DNA of 64,000 nucleotides, from NCBI GenBank assembly GCA_963792365.1, contig CAWBVW010000002.1, forward strand, positions 1 through 64,000. Direction: 5' to 3'. Under the pieces are notes generated by a model, which was not told the DNA's origin, searched no databases, and saw nothing but the letters and a program-made list of their open reading frames with translations. A program made the position numbers and the translations under genes. Source of the stretch: JAOUGY01 sp963792365 (lineage in GTDB: Bacteria > Actinomycetota > Acidimicrobiia > Spongiisociales > ZC4RG35). Below, piece after piece: positions 50,087-59,109 of this stretch (the first letter of the stretch is position 1; each line of letters starts with the position of its first letter).

Positions 50087-50863
50087 ATGGGACGAACAGC
50101 CCTGGTCACAGGATCGGCTTCCGGAATCGGCAAGGCGACAGCGGAGTTGCTGTCCCAGCGGGGATACACCGTGATCGGGGTGGATCTCCACGACGCCGAC
50201 ATCACCGTCGACCTGACGACGACAGAGGGAAGACAGGCACTTGTCGACCAGTCTGCGCGACTGTCCGGTGGGACGCTCGACGCAGTACTGGCAATCGCCG
50301 GCTTGGCCCAGCCTGTCGCGGCGACTGTCGCGGTCAACTACTTCGGGATGGTCTCGACCCTCACGGGACTGCGCCGGCTCCTGGCCACCTCCAGCGCTCC
50401 TCGTGCCGCCGGGGTGTCGTCCATGGCCTCGCTCATGCAGGTGGACGATGAACTCGTATCCGCCATGACGTCGTGGGACGAGGAGGCGGCGATGAAACGA
50501 GCATCTGCGCTCGAGGGCACCGAGGGTGATCAGTCCATCTACTCGTCCACGAAGAAGGCGTTCGCGCAATGGGTGCGCCGAAACGCGGCCACCGCCGACT
50601 GGGCAGGCGCCGGGATTCCCTTGAATGCCGTGGCGCCCGGTGTGATCGCCACACCTATGACGGCCGACATGCTGTCGACCGAGGAGGCTCGTCAGCAGAT
50701 CCTCGAGATGGTGCCGATGCCACTCAATGGAATCGCCCAGCCGGAAGTCGTTGCCCGATTGCTCGCATGGTTGGTGAGCGAGGAGAACACGCATCTGTGT
50801 GGCCAGGTCGTGTTCGTCGACGGTGGTTCGGATGTGGTCATCCGCGGAGACGCAACCTGGTGA
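50087..50863 (+). CDS. Short-chain dehydrogenase/reductase (SDR)
   Basis: A 258-residue classical SDR. The cofactor loop TGSASGIGKA lies near residues 8-17, the catalytic serine is probably in GVSSMAS near 112, and the YxxxK pair is in IYSSTKKAF near 155. Between Ser and Tyr is a 30-residue insert, as in 3-alpha-hydroxysteroid dehydrogenases. APGVIATPM and VDGG near the end are also typical. The ATG at 50087 has AGGAG upstream and is preferred to the GTG at 50075. It is divergent from the nitrile hydratase-like genes. It would reduce a ketone or oxidise an alcohol with NAD(P). Confidence 0.86.
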   Translation: MGRTALVTGSASGIGKATAELLSQRGYTVIGVDLHDADITVDLTTTEGRQALVDQSARLSGGTLDAVLAIAGLAQPVAATVAVNYFGMVSTLTGLRRLLATSSAPRAAGVSSMASLMQVDDELVSAMTSWDEEAAMKRASALEGTEGDQSIYSSTKKAFAQWVRRNAATADWAGAGIPLNAVAPGVIATPMTADMLSTEEARQQILEMVPMPLNGIAQPEVVARLLAWLVSEENTHLCGQVVFVDGGSDVVIRGDATW

Positions 50864-51231
50864 TCGCGGGCTGAGGCCTGATCGGTGAGCTCGGTTTGGC
50901 ACGTCCGAGTCTGAGCTCCGGACACCGCCGCCCCGGATCGAGGGTGACCTGCGCCGGCTGCATTCGATGATCGGCGAGCCGACGGTCAGGCGACGGGCTC
51001 GGCCTCCGTCCGCTGTCCCCAACATACGGGAGGGGTGCTCCGGACCTTTCCGGTATGTGGCCGATCGTGGTCGGGCAGGCTGGTTCCGGACACCTCGCCC
51101 AGCGGGTCGGCGAGCAGCTCTCCACACCGCTGCCATGAGCCCAGGGATCTGCACGGGTTCTTCACATCCGTCCGACCACCACCCCACATCCCGTCCGTAC
51201 CTTGGCGTGGAGCCAGGAAAGAGGTGGGGAT
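50864..51231. other. Intergenic region without recognised features
   Basis: These 368 bp separate the SDR from the radical SAM gene. I find no supported open frame, no strong hairpin and no copy of the operators described elsewhere. It presumably contains the promoter of the radical SAM gene. Confidence 0.5.
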
Positions 51232-52671
51232 GTGAAGGTGAAGATGATCTTGCCGGCGCTGATCGAGGCGGTGGCGCCCGGGTGGAGGCCGATCAAGTAT
51301 TCGTTGTTTCCTCCGCTGGGGCTGGCGACGCTTGCCGGCTACCTGGACCCCACCGACGAGGTCGACATCCAGGACGAGCATGTCGAGGTCCTCGACCTCA
51401 ACGAAAAACCGGATCTCGTCGTCATCCAGGTGTATGTGACGTCCGCCCGACGTTCCTACGAGATCGCGGACCAGTACCGGCGGCGCGGGGTGTACGTGGC
51501 GATGGGCGGACTGCATGTGACCTCGCTTCCGGCCGAAGCGGCGCAGCACGCCGACTCGATCTTCCTGGGTCCGGGCGAGGACACTTGGCCGGCGTTCCTG
51601 CGCGACTTCCGGGCCGGATCGCCCAGGTCCACGTACTCGTCGTGCGTGCGCACGCTGGACGGCCTGCCGCCCATCCGGCGCGATCTCATCAAGCGGGATC
51701 TCTATCTGTGTCCCAATTCGATCGTCGTGTCGCGAGGGTGTCCTCACCATTGCGACTTCTGCTACAAAGACGCCTTCTTCGAAGGCGGTAAGGGCTTCTA
51801 CACGCAGGCGGTCGATGACGCCCTGGCGGAGCTCGATCGCCTCCCCGGCCGCCACGTCTACTTCCTCGACGACCACCTGCTCGGCAAGCCGTCGTTCGCC
51901 CGCGAGCTGTTCTCCGGAATGCGGGGAATGGGCCGGCTGTGGCAGGCGGCGTCGACGGTGGACGCATTGATGCGACCCGGACTGCTGGAACGTGCGGCCG
52001 AGGCAGGCATGCGCAGTGTGTTCGTCGGGTTCGAGAGCCTGAGCGCCGGCAACCTGATGAGTCACGACAAGCGACAGAACCTCGCACGGGACTACGACGC
52101 CGCAGTCCGGCGCATCCATGACTTCGGGATCATGGTCAACGGCTCGTTCGTGTTCGGGCTCGACCACGACGGGCCCGACGTGTTCGACCGCACCGTGGAG
52201 TGGGCGACGTCGGTGGGTATGGAGACGGCGACCTTCCACATCCTCACGCCGTATCCCGGAACCAAGCTCTTCGAACGGATGCAGCGGGAGGGCCGGATTC
52301 TCCACCATGATTGGGACCGGTACACGACCCGCGAGGTGGTGTACCGCCCCATGGGGATGTCGCCCGACCAACTCGTCGACGGGTATGTGCAGGCGTATCG
52401 CGACTTCTACAGGTGGGGCTCGATCCTCAAAGGCGCTCGAGGCAAGGCCGGTCGCGATGCCCTCCGTCATCTCGCGTATGCGGGCGGTTGGAAGAAGTTC
52501 GAGTGGCTGTGGGACCGGGTGATCTCGGCTCGTCAGGTCAACCGCGCCTTGCCGCTGTTGGAGGCGGTGCTGTCCGGATTCGGTGCCCACTCCGCTCCAC
52601 GCTCAGCCGAGGAAGCAGACTCGGTCGGGTCCGGACGACGCGGGCTCATCCCGGTGACCGTGCAGCGGTGA
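51232..52671 (+). CDS. B12-binding-domain-type radical SAM protein
   Basis: A 479-residue radical SAM enzyme. The cluster motif is CPHHCDFC (Cys170, Cys174, Cys177). The N-terminal 150 residues have the layout of a cobalamin-binding domain (FPPLGLATLAGYL near 26, DLVVIQVYVTSARRSYEIAD near 61, MGGLHVTSLPAEA near 91) but lack the DxHxxG base-off motif. The C-terminal part (FGLDHDGPDVFDRTVEWA, TPYPGTKLFERM) resembles the HpnJ/BchE/DUF4070 group. The GTG start has GAGGTGGGG upstream. It stands alone, so no substrate can be inferred; methylation or a radical rearrangement of a lipid or tetrapyrrole are options. Confidence 0.84.
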   Translation: MKVKMILPALIEAVAPGWRPIKYSLFPPLGLATLAGYLDPTDEVDIQDEHVEVLDLNEKPDLVVIQVYVTSARRSYEIADQYRRRGVYVAMGGLHVTSLPAEAAQHADSIFLGPGEDTWPAFLRDFRAGSPRSTYSSCVRTLDGLPPIRRDLIKRDLYLCPNSIVVSRGCPHHCDFCYKDAFFEGGKGFYTQAVDDALAELDRLPGRHVYFLDDHLLGKPSFARELFSGMRGMGRLWQAASTVDALMRPGLLERAAEAGMRSVFVGFESLSAGNLMSHDKRQNLARDYDAAVRRIHDFGIMVNGSFVFGLDHDGPDVFDRTVEWATSVGMETATFHILTPYPGTKLFERMQREGRILHHDWDRYTTREVVYRPMGMSPDQLVDGYVQAYRDFYRWGSILKGARGKAGRDALRHLAYAGGWKKFEWLWDRVISARQVNRALPLLEAVLSGFGAHSAPRSAEEADSVGSGRRGLIPVTVQR

Positions 52672-52748
52672 TCTGGACCTCTACAAGTCGGCCCTGGATC
52701 TCGGACGACGTGCGTCTACGATCCCGAATCGCCAACTGACGTGAGGCA

Positions 52749-53429
52749 ATGGCGGAAACGATCCTGATCATCGAAGACGAGGCCGAGATCGCCGCGTTGG
52801 TCGCCGAGCGCCTCCGGAGCGAAGGATTCTCCACCGAGACGTGTGGCGACGGCATCAGCGGTGTGGAACGCGCCCGATCGCTGCAACCGGACCTGGTCGT
52901 CCTCGATCTGATGCTGCCAGGGCTCGACGGTATCGAAGTGTGCCGGCGTCTCCAGCAGGCTCGACGTGTGCCGGTGGTCATGCTCACTGCGAGAGACGAC
53001 GAGGCGGACATGCTGATCGGTCTGGGCGTCGGGGCCGACGACTACATCACGAAGCCCTTCAGCCCGCGTGAGCTGGTGGCGAGGATCCGGGCGGTGCTCA
53101 GGCGCTCAGCCGAACCGAACCCCGGTGCCGTCCGGCTGACGATGGAAGACATCATGGTCGACAAGGCACGACGCATCGTCGAACGCTCGGGCTCCGAGGT
53201 TCATCTCACGGCACTCGAGTTCGACCTGCTGTGGGTGCTCGCCGAGGCCAGGGGAGCGGTGCTGACCCGTGAACAGCTGCTCTACAAGGTGTGGGGCTAC
53301 CGGGACTCTGCTGGGCATCGAACCGTCGACAGCCACGTCAGAGCTGTCCGCCGGAAGCTCGGCGACCGGGTCGTCCGGACCGTGCACTCGGTCGGCTACG
53401 CCCTCGGTATCGACGCGAGCGGCACCTGA
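52749..53429 (+). CDS. Two-component response regulator, OmpR/PhoB type
   Basis: A 226-residue regulator. The receiver domain has the acidic pair in IIEDEAE, the phospho-acceptor Asp in LVVLDLMLPGLDG near 52, the Thr in VMLTARDDE and the Lys in YITKPFSP. The C-terminal winged helix (about 130-222) includes LTALEFDLLWVLAEARG and VDSHVRAVRRKLG. It overlaps its histidine kinase by one base (TGATG), so the two form a classical pair. The signal is not known; it lies 77 bp after the radical SAM gene and may belong to an independent unit. Confidence 0.9.
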   Translation: MAETILIIEDEAEIAALVAERLRSEGFSTETCGDGISGVERARSLQPDLVVLDLMLPGLDGIEVCRRLQQARRVPVVMLTARDDEADMLIGLGVGADDYITKPFSPRELVARIRAVLRRSAEPNPGAVRLTMEDIMVDKARRIVERSGSEVHLTALEFDLLWVLAEARGAVLTREQLLYKVWGYRDSAGHRTVDSHVRAVRRKLGDRVVRTVHSVGYALGIDASGT

Positions 53430-54532
53430 TGGGCCGGACGCCGAACTGGTTCGAGTACCGGCCGTCCCGCATCGACAGGCTCCTCGAGCCTGTGTTTCGG
53501 TGGCTGGATCGTCTGCTTCCGTTCCGGCGCCTCCGCCCGCTCGCTCGGATCAGCTCGCTCAAGGTGAAGTTCACGGTGGTGCTGGCGGTGGCCATCTCAG
53601 TCACCGCCGCAGCAGTGTCAGCGGGTCGCGCTTTCGGGGTCCGGCCGCTGTGGACCGTCGCGGCGGCTCTTGTGCTCTCGGTGGCATTGGTCCAGATATT
53701 GGCCCGTGGCATCACGGCGCCGCTGCGCGAGATGACCGCAGCCACGCAGGCCATGGCCGCCGGCGACTACTCGCAGCGGGTCGAAGTCGAGTCGTCCGAC
53801 GAGGTCGGCCAACTCGCAGAAGCCTTCAACACGATGGCGGCCAGCCTCGCCGATCTGGAGCGCCAGCGCGACGATCTGATCGCCAATGTCGGACACGAGC
53901 TCCGCACTCCGATCGCCGTGCTGCACGGAAATCTGGAAAACCTGCTCGACGACATCGTCGACGATGAGCGGCACACTCTCGAAGTCATGCTGAAGCAGAC
54001 CGACCGGCTGGGCCGCCTGGTCGGCGAGCTGCTCGATCTGTCCCGCCTCGAAGGCGGCGTGGCATCGTTCGACGCGGTCGAGATCGATCTCGTCGAGGTG
54101 GCCCGCACGGCCGTTGCCGAGGCCGCGCTCCGCACTCCGCCGCCGCAGATCGACCTCGTTGCGCCTCCGGCGCTCACGGTTGAGGGTGATGCGAGACGGC
54201 TCCATTCGGTGGTGGGCAACCTTCTCGACAACGCCATTCGTCATGGCGGTGGAGCCGGTCCCATCACCGTCACCGTCTCCACCGCCGAGTCGGACGCGAC
54301 GTTGGTGGTGGCCGATCGGGGCCCCGGTGTCCCGCCGGAGGAACTCGACCGGATCTTCGACCGCTACTTCCGATCCGATCAGCGACGCACCTCCGATGGA
54401 CTTGGTCTCGGGTTGGCGATCGCCCGCCGGGTCGCCGAGCTGCATGGTGGGTCGCTCTCGGCGATGAACGCCGAGCCGAGCGGACTGGTCGTGACCCTGT
54501 CGATTCCGAGGCCGGCCGCGCACTCGGAATGA
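53429..54532 (+). CDS. Two-component sensor histidine kinase with HAMP domain
   Basis: A 367-residue kinase. Two transmembrane helices lie near 47-65 and 70-95 with only a few residues between them, so it has almost no extracellular sensor. HAMP is at about 95-145 (APLREMTAATQAMAAGDYS), the phospho-acceptor His in NVGHELRTPIAV near 160, the N box NLLDNAIRHGG, G1 DRGPGVPPEE and G2 GLGLGLAIARR. It probably senses membrane state or works through a partner. Cognate regulator directly upstream. The convergent alcohol dehydrogenase ends 10 bp downstream. Confidence 0.9.
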   Translation: MGRTPNWFEYRPSRIDRLLEPVFRWLDRLLPFRRLRPLARISSLKVKFTVVLAVAISVTAAAVSAGRAFGVRPLWTVAAALVLSVALVQILARGITAPLREMTAATQAMAAGDYSQRVEVESSDEVGQLAEAFNTMAASLADLERQRDDLIANVGHELRTPIAVLHGNLENLLDDIVDDERHTLEVMLKQTDRLGRLVGELLDLSRLEGGVASFDAVEIDLVEVARTAVAEAALRTPPPQIDLVAPPALTVEGDARRLHSVVGNLLDNAIRHGGGAGPITVTVSTAESDATLVVADRGPGVPPEELDRIFDRYFRSDQRRTSDGLGLGLAIARRVAELHGGSLSAMNAEPSGLVVTLSIPRPAAHSE

Positions 54533-54542
54533 CGGGCCGATC

Positions 54543-55649
54543 TCAGTGGCCGGGAGGCATGTGAGTCGGCCGCATGGCAGTGGCCCAGGGATCCACGAGT
54601 GTCTTGATGTGGGCTGTTCGCCCATCCGCCAACGGCTCCAGCCCGTCTCTCACCAGCCGATCCAGCGACAGTGCAACCGGGGCGATGTCCGACCAGGGGT
54701 CCCTCCGGGATGCGAGGAGGCGCAACGCTTCCGGGAGGTCGTCAGCGCAGACGTGGGCGTTGGTCCCGATGAGTTCGACCTCACGGAGCGACAAATCGCG
54801 CACGTCGAGATTGCGGTGCTCGCCGTGCAGGCCGACCGCGACGATTCGGCTGCCTCGTTGTGCAGCCTCGAAGGCGGCTTTGATACCGGCCGCAGTGCCC
54901 GTCACCTCGTAGACCACGTCCGGAAACATCGCAACGTCGTCCAGTACCTGCATCACCGACCCGGCCCGGGGATCGATCGAATGCGTAGCGCCCAACCTCG
55001 TGGCGATCGCGAGGCGATCGGGGTCGAGGTCCGACGAGATCACGGTTGCACCGACCTCGACGGCTGCGTAGGTGAGGAAGGCACCGATACCACCGACACC
55101 GATGATCACCGCGGTCTGGCCAGGTTCGAGACGGCCCCGGCGCATGGCATGGACTGCGATAGCCATTGGCTGACCCAACGCCGCAGCGTCGGGTGTCAGA
55201 CCGTAGGGGTCGGCGATCACCAGGGTGGACACCGGGACCGTGCAGAACTCTGCGAGCCCGCCGTTGCGCTGAAGACCCACCGAGGCATAGCGGGCGCACA
55301 GGTTCGTTCGTCCTCGAATGCACCAGAGGCAGTCGCCGCACGAGATGCCCGCACCAGAAACCACCAGGTCCCCGAGCGCGAAGTCGTCGACATCCGGCCC
55401 CAGCATCTCGATGGTGCCTGCCAGTTCGTGACCCGGGACCATCGGGCCGACATGGCCGGTGACAGGGTGGCGGTCGTGGATCGGGAACATGAACGGACCG
55501 TGGCTGTACTCATGTGCATCGGTGCCACAGATCCCAACGGCCCCGACCCTCACCAGCGCCTCGCCGGGTCGGGGCTCCGGCACCGGTAGATCCTTGATCC
55601 GGATGTCGTTGCGGTCGTGGAAGACCGCCGCTCTCATGCTCGACGTCAC
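54543..55649 (-). CDS. Zinc-dependent alcohol/polyol dehydrogenase (threonine dehydrogenase-like)
   Basis: A 368-residue MDR enzyme. The catalytic zinc motifs are complete: GICGTDAHEY near 38-47 and VPGHELAGTIEMLG near 70. Structural zinc cysteines are in CGDCLWCIRGRTNLC near 105, and the NAD loop is IIGVGGIGAFLTYAA near 185. It groups with butanediol, sorbitol and threonine dehydrogenases, which oxidise secondary alcohols. The first start is a GTG at 55649; an ATG at 55637 (MRAAVF) is an equally possible start, since neither has a good ribosome site. It follows the radical SAM gene by 10 bp. Confidence 0.86.
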   Translation of the reverse strand: MTSSMRAAVFHDRNDIRIKDLPVPEPRPGEALVRVGAVGICGTDAHEYSHGPFMFPIHDRHPVTGHVGPMVPGHELAGTIEMLGPDVDDFALGDLVVSGAGISCGDCLWCIRGRTNLCARYASVGLQRNGGLAEFCTVPVSTLVIADPYGLTPDAAALGQPMAIAVHAMRRGRLEPGQTAVIIGVGGIGAFLTYAAVEVGATVISSDLDPDRLAIATRLGATHSIDPRAGSVMQVLDDVAMFPDVVYEVTGTAAGIKAAFEAAQRGSRIVAVGLHGEHRNLDVRDLSLREVELIGTNAHVCADDLPEALRLLASRRDPWSDIAPVALSLDRLVRDGLEPLADGRTAHIKTLVDPWATAMRPTHMPPGH

Positions 55650-55659
55650 ACCGGGAACG

Positions 55660-56649
55660 CTACCGGCGCCAACGTCTCACGTAGTGCCGATGGCCCCGAT
55701 AGATCACCTCGGCGAGGTCCCCGCGGGCGACTAGGCCTTCCACCACGTCCCACGAGGCGCCGTCACGTTCCAGGAGCTTCTGGACCGCCGACGCTCGCAT
55801 GGGCTGGACGGCGGTGATGGCGAGCAGGTCTGCGGCGGCGTCCCCCGTGGAGGCGAAGGCGTCACCTTCGTAGCCGATGAGGCACTCGACGTGCGGGACG
55901 TACCGTTTGAGCACCTCGTAGGCGGCCGTCACCGTCTGCTCGTCCGGGGCCGTGATCTCGGGATACGGCGTGGGGCGGGTCGGAATCGCCAGGTAGGCGA
56001 TCGAGGGTTGGATGTCGGCGAGGAAGCCGCCCACGGCGGAGACCGACGCCGGGGTGTCGTTGATCCCGTCGACCAGCATGGTCTCCGACACCAGCGTGCC
56101 GTCGAATTCGAATGCGAATCGCCGGATTCCCGCCTGCACCGCGCCCAGGTCGAGATCAGGATGCGGTCGGTTCACACGTCGCCAGATGGACTCGGTGGCG
56201 GCGTCGACCTTCACCGACACCCATTCCGCCTCGGACAGCGCCTCCCGGACGTCGTCTCGCCAGAGCAGCGAGGCGTTGGTGAAGACCGCAATAGGAACAC
56301 CCAGTGGGCCGAGGAGGCGGATCGCCTCTCCGAGCCGGGCGTCGAGGGTCGGCTCACCGTCGGGGGCGAAGGTCAGGAAGTCGACGAACTCGCCTCGTGC
56401 TTGGACCTTGTTCAGGTGATCCGTCACGGACTCGACGATCTGCCGCGGGCTGTAGAACTCTCGAGGTTCCATCGGTCGATCGGTGGTCGGTCCGACCTGG
56501 CAGTAGAGGCACGAGTACGAACACACCTTGGGCGGGATGTTGTTGATCCCGAGACTCCGTCCGAGGCGTCGTGAGGGAATCGGGCCGAACGCGATGGCAT
56601 CGAGGTGCGACGGGCGTTCGCCTGAACCCACCGGGCGAACGATCTGCAT
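55660..56649 (-). CDS. Radical SAM protein (COG0731-like)
   Basis: A 329-residue radical SAM protein. The 4Fe-4S cluster motif is CSYSCLYC (Cys43, Cys47, Cys50), preceded by SRRLGRSLGINNIPP, which is characteristic of the COG0731 group. LTFAPDGEPTLD near 100 is the SAM-binding GEP-like motif, and residues 240-329 form a winged-helix-like tail (AVQKLLERDGASWDVVEGLV). Relatives include wyosine-type tRNA-modifying enzymes and uncharacterised proteins. The ATG at 56649 has an ideal AGGAGG upstream. Function within this neighbourhood is unknown. Confidence 0.84.
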   Translation of the reverse strand: MQIVRPVGSGERPSHLDAIAFGPIPSRRLGRSLGINNIPPKVCSYSCLYCQVGPTTDRPMEPREFYSPRQIVESVTDHLNKVQARGEFVDFLTFAPDGEPTLDARLGEAIRLLGPLGVPIAVFTNASLLWRDDVREALSEAEWVSVKVDAATESIWRRVNRPHPDLDLGAVQAGIRRFAFEFDGTLVSETMLVDGINDTPASVSAVGGFLADIQPSIAYLAIPTRPTPYPEITAPDEQTVTAAYEVLKRYVPHVECLIGYEGDAFASTGDAAADLLAITAVQPMRASAVQKLLERDGASWDVVEGLVARGDLAEVIYRGHRHYVRRWRR

Positions 56650-56815
56650 GGCTCCTCCTTCGGTCGAGGCACCAAACCCACGGTGCCAGCGGCGAGGGCT
56701 GTCGGCCAGGGGCCAAGTTCTCGATCCGTGTCGAGAGTGTCGTCTGCACAAGGCGTCCACAGGTTCTCCACATTCGTTTCGCAAGATGCCGGTGACACCG
56801 AACGAAAGGAAACGC

Positions 56816-57217
56816 ATGCGGATACGCACCATCGGGATCGTCGTCCTGATCGTGCTGGGACTCGCCGTCGCCGGTGGGATTGGCACCAGCCTGTTCCAGG
56901 CCGGCTACGCCCAAGGGGTGGCCGCCGACGGGGCGGAACTCGTGGTCGGCCGTGGGTACTACTACCCGGGCCTCTATGGATTTGGAGTGATAGGAATCAT
57001 GTTGAAAGCTCTGTTTGCACTGTTGTTGTTCGGGCTCTTTGCCCGGCTGTTCTTCTTCCGTGGCTTCATGCGTCATGGGCGCGGACCGTGGATGCATGGC
57101 GAGCACGGCCCTCACGGGGACAGGCGGGAGGAGTTCCGTTCGAGGATGGAGGATCATCTCGCCGAGTGGCACGATCGGGCACACGCCGAGCCCGACGTCG
57201 AGCCGGCATCCGAGTGA
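56816..57217 (+). CDS. Small membrane protein with His-rich cytoplasmic tail, next to a two-component system
   Basis: A 133-residue protein: two transmembrane helices (about 5-27 and 58-80) and a C-terminal tail rich in His, Gly and charged residues (MRHGRGPWMHGEHGPHGDRR). The His content suggests metal binding. The ATG has GAAAGGAA upstream. It lies 60 bp before an OmpR-type regulator and kinase on the same strand, and the kinase's own N-terminus also starts with a His/Pro/Gly-rich stretch. I infer a metal-sensing or envelope-stress unit; no domain family is recognised with certainty. Confidence 0.72.
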   Translation: MRIRTIGIVVLIVLGLAVAGGIGTSLFQAGYAQGVAADGAELVVGRGYYYPGLYGFGVIGIMLKALFALLLFGLFARLFFFRGFMRHGRGPWMHGEHGPHGDRREEFRSRMEDHLAEWHDRAHAEPDVEPASE

Positions 57218-57277
57218 CCAACCGGTCGGGGGCAGGATCCGGCAGGCTCCCGCCCCCGACTCTGGGACAATCCTCGG

Positions 57278-57955
57278 ATGCAGAAGGTCCTCGTCGTCGA
57301 AGACGAGCTGAAGATCGCCCGTCTCGTTCGGGACTACCTGGAGCAAGCGGGCTTCGAGGTGTCGATCGCCCACGATGGGCCGGCGGCGCTGTCGTCGTTC
57401 CGCCGCCAACCCCCCGATCTCGTCATCCTCGACCTGGGTCTCCCTGGCATGAATGGTCTCGACCTCGCCCGCCGGCTTCGACAAACGTCCGCGGCTCCCA
57501 TCGTGATGCTCACCGCCCGTTCCGAAGAGAGCGACAAGATCGTGGGGCTGGAACTGGGCGCCGACGACTACGTGACGAAGCCGTTCTCACCAGGAGAACT
57601 GGTTGCGAGGGTCCGAGCCGTGCTGCGACGCAGTTCTGCGTCGGGGATGGGGGAGATCGTGCGGGCGGGTGCCCTCGAAATCGATGTGTCCCGACGGCAC
57701 GTGACGGTCGCCGACCGCAGTCCCGAGCTGACGGCGACGGAGTTCGACCTGCTCGTCGTGATGGCCCGGAGCCCCGGCCGGGTGTTCACCCGAGGTCAGC
57801 TGAGCGCCGCACTCCTCGGCGAGGAGGACACCACGTATGAACGCACGATCGATTCCCACGTCAAGAACCTCCGCAGGAAGATCGAGTCGGATCCCCGTCG
57901 GCCCGCGATCGTCGAAACCGTCTATGGGGTCGGATACCGGGTGTCCGATGGGTAG
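57278..57955 (+). CDS. Two-component response regulator, OmpR/PhoB type
   Basis: A 225-residue regulator. VEDELKIARL is the acidic entry, LVILDLGLPGMNGLDLA near 48-64 holds the phospho-acceptor Asp, IVMLTARSEE the Thr, and YVTKPFSPGELVARV the Lys. The winged helix (about 128-222) contains LTATEFDLLVVMARSPGRVF and TIDSHVKNLRRKIE. It overlaps the kinase gene by eight bases. Similarity to the MprA/BaeR/CopR style of regulators is clear, but its target genes are not visible; the small membrane protein upstream is a candidate. Confidence 0.9.
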   Translation: MQKVLVVEDELKIARLVRDYLEQAGFEVSIAHDGPAALSSFRRQPPDLVILDLGLPGMNGLDLARRLRQTSAAPIVMLTARSEESDKIVGLELGADDYVTKPFSPGELVARVRAVLRRSSASGMGEIVRAGALEIDVSRRHVTVADRSPELTATEFDLLVVMARSPGRVFTRGQLSAALLGEEDTTYERTIDSHVKNLRRKIESDPRRPAIVETVYGVGYRVSDG

Positions 57956-59039
57956 GCCGTCGTCGGGTCCTCACCGACCTCCCGATTGGGGACCACACGG
58001 GTGGCACCACGGCCCACCCGGCCGGTTCATACGCCGGCGGCTGTTTGGTCTGCTGCTGGCATTTGTCATCGTGGCGATGGTCGTGGGAACGATCGCAGGG
58101 CTGGTCTTCTCGGTGGTCTCCAACGCCGGACCGTGGAGCTGGCTGCTGCTTGTGGTCGTGATCACGATGGCTGTCGCCGCCAGACGCACCATGGGCCGCG
58201 CGTGGCGTCCGGTAGGTGATCTGATCGACGCCACGGCGCGACTCGGTTCCGGCGAGGACGGTGTGCGAGTCGACCCGCCGGCTCGGGGACCTCTTCGGGG
58301 CGTTGCCGTGTCGTTCAACCAGATGGCCGAGCGTTTGGACGCCGAGGAGGCGCGCCGCCAGCGGTTCTTGGCCGACGTCGGCCACGAGCTCAAGACCCCG
58401 CTCACCGTTCTGCGGGGCGAGGTCGAAGCTCTCGTCGACGGGGTGCGACCACCCGACCCCGAACGGCTCGCATCGTTGCTCGCCGACGTGACCACCGTCG
58501 AACGTCTGGTGGAAGACTTGCGCACTCTCTCGCTCGCCGAAGCCCGACGATTGGAACTGCAGCGAGAGGACATGGACCTCTCTGAGGTGGTGGGCGAGAG
58601 CCTTCGGATGTTCGAGGCGACCGCCCAGGACCAGGGCGTGACGATCGAGTGGAACGATGGAGGGCCGGCGCCCATGAACGGAGACCCGGTTCGGATGCGG
58701 CAGATCGTGATGAATCTGGTGACGAACGCGCTCCGGGCCATGCCCCAGGGGGGACTCATGACGGTAGACATCGGCCGCGAGCCCGACTCGATCGTGCTGT
58801 CCGTTCGCGACACCGGACGCGGCATCGACCCCCAACGGCTCCAATCGTTGTTCGACCGCTACGAGAAGTCGGCCGACTCGACCGGCTCGGGGCTCGGGCT
58901 GACCATCGTTCGAGACTTGGTGGAGGCCCACGGAGGCTCGGTCACGGCCTCGAACGGACCATCCACCGGCGCCATATTCACAGCCGTGTTTCCGCGACGA
59001 GGCGATGAGGAGCCAATCGGCGGGGAAGAACTGACCTGA
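57948..59039 (+). CDS. Two-component sensor histidine kinase with HAMP domain
   Basis: A 363-residue kinase. An N-terminal His/Pro-rich segment (HRPPDWGPHGWHHGPPG, residues 8-24) precedes two close transmembrane helices (about 30-52 and 60-78), so there is nearly no extracellular domain. HAMP (WRPVGDLIDATARLGSGEDG) leads to the phospho-acceptor His in DVGHELKTPLTVLRG near 146, the N box NLVTNALRAMPQGG, G1 DTGRGIDPQR and G2 GSGLGLTIVRD. It overlaps its regulator. The N-terminal His stretch may bind metal directly. Confidence 0.9.
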   Translation: MGRPSSGPHRPPDWGPHGWHHGPPGRFIRRRLFGLLLAFVIVAMVVGTIAGLVFSVVSNAGPWSWLLLVVVITMAVAARRTMGRAWRPVGDLIDATARLGSGEDGVRVDPPARGPLRGVAVSFNQMAERLDAEEARRQRFLADVGHELKTPLTVLRGEVEALVDGVRPPDPERLASLLADVTTVERLVEDLRTLSLAEARRLELQREDMDLSEVVGESLRMFEATAQDQGVTIEWNDGGPAPMNGDPVRMRQIVMNLVTNALRAMPQGGLMTVDIGREPDSIVLSVRDTGRGIDPQRLQSLFDRYEKSADSTGSGLGLTIVRDLVEAHGGSVTASNGPSTGAIFTAVFPRRGDEEPIGGEELT

Positions 59040-59056
59040 GGTTCTCGGGATGAGAG

Positions 59057-59076
59057 GATCGTGCACCATATATGAT
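59057..59076. promoter_or_regulatory. Regulatory box shared with 26527 (GATCGTGCACCATATATGAT)
   Basis: Sixteen of twenty bases match the element at 26527-26546. It lies 33 bp upstream of the crotonase start; TATATG inside it could act as a -10. It shows the same ATCGT...ATGAT inverted-repeat tendency. A common regulator of the two loci is inferred. Confidence 0.4.
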
Positions 59077-59109
59077 CGCCCGGAGTCGTGACGAGCGGAG
59101 GTGCTTCTG

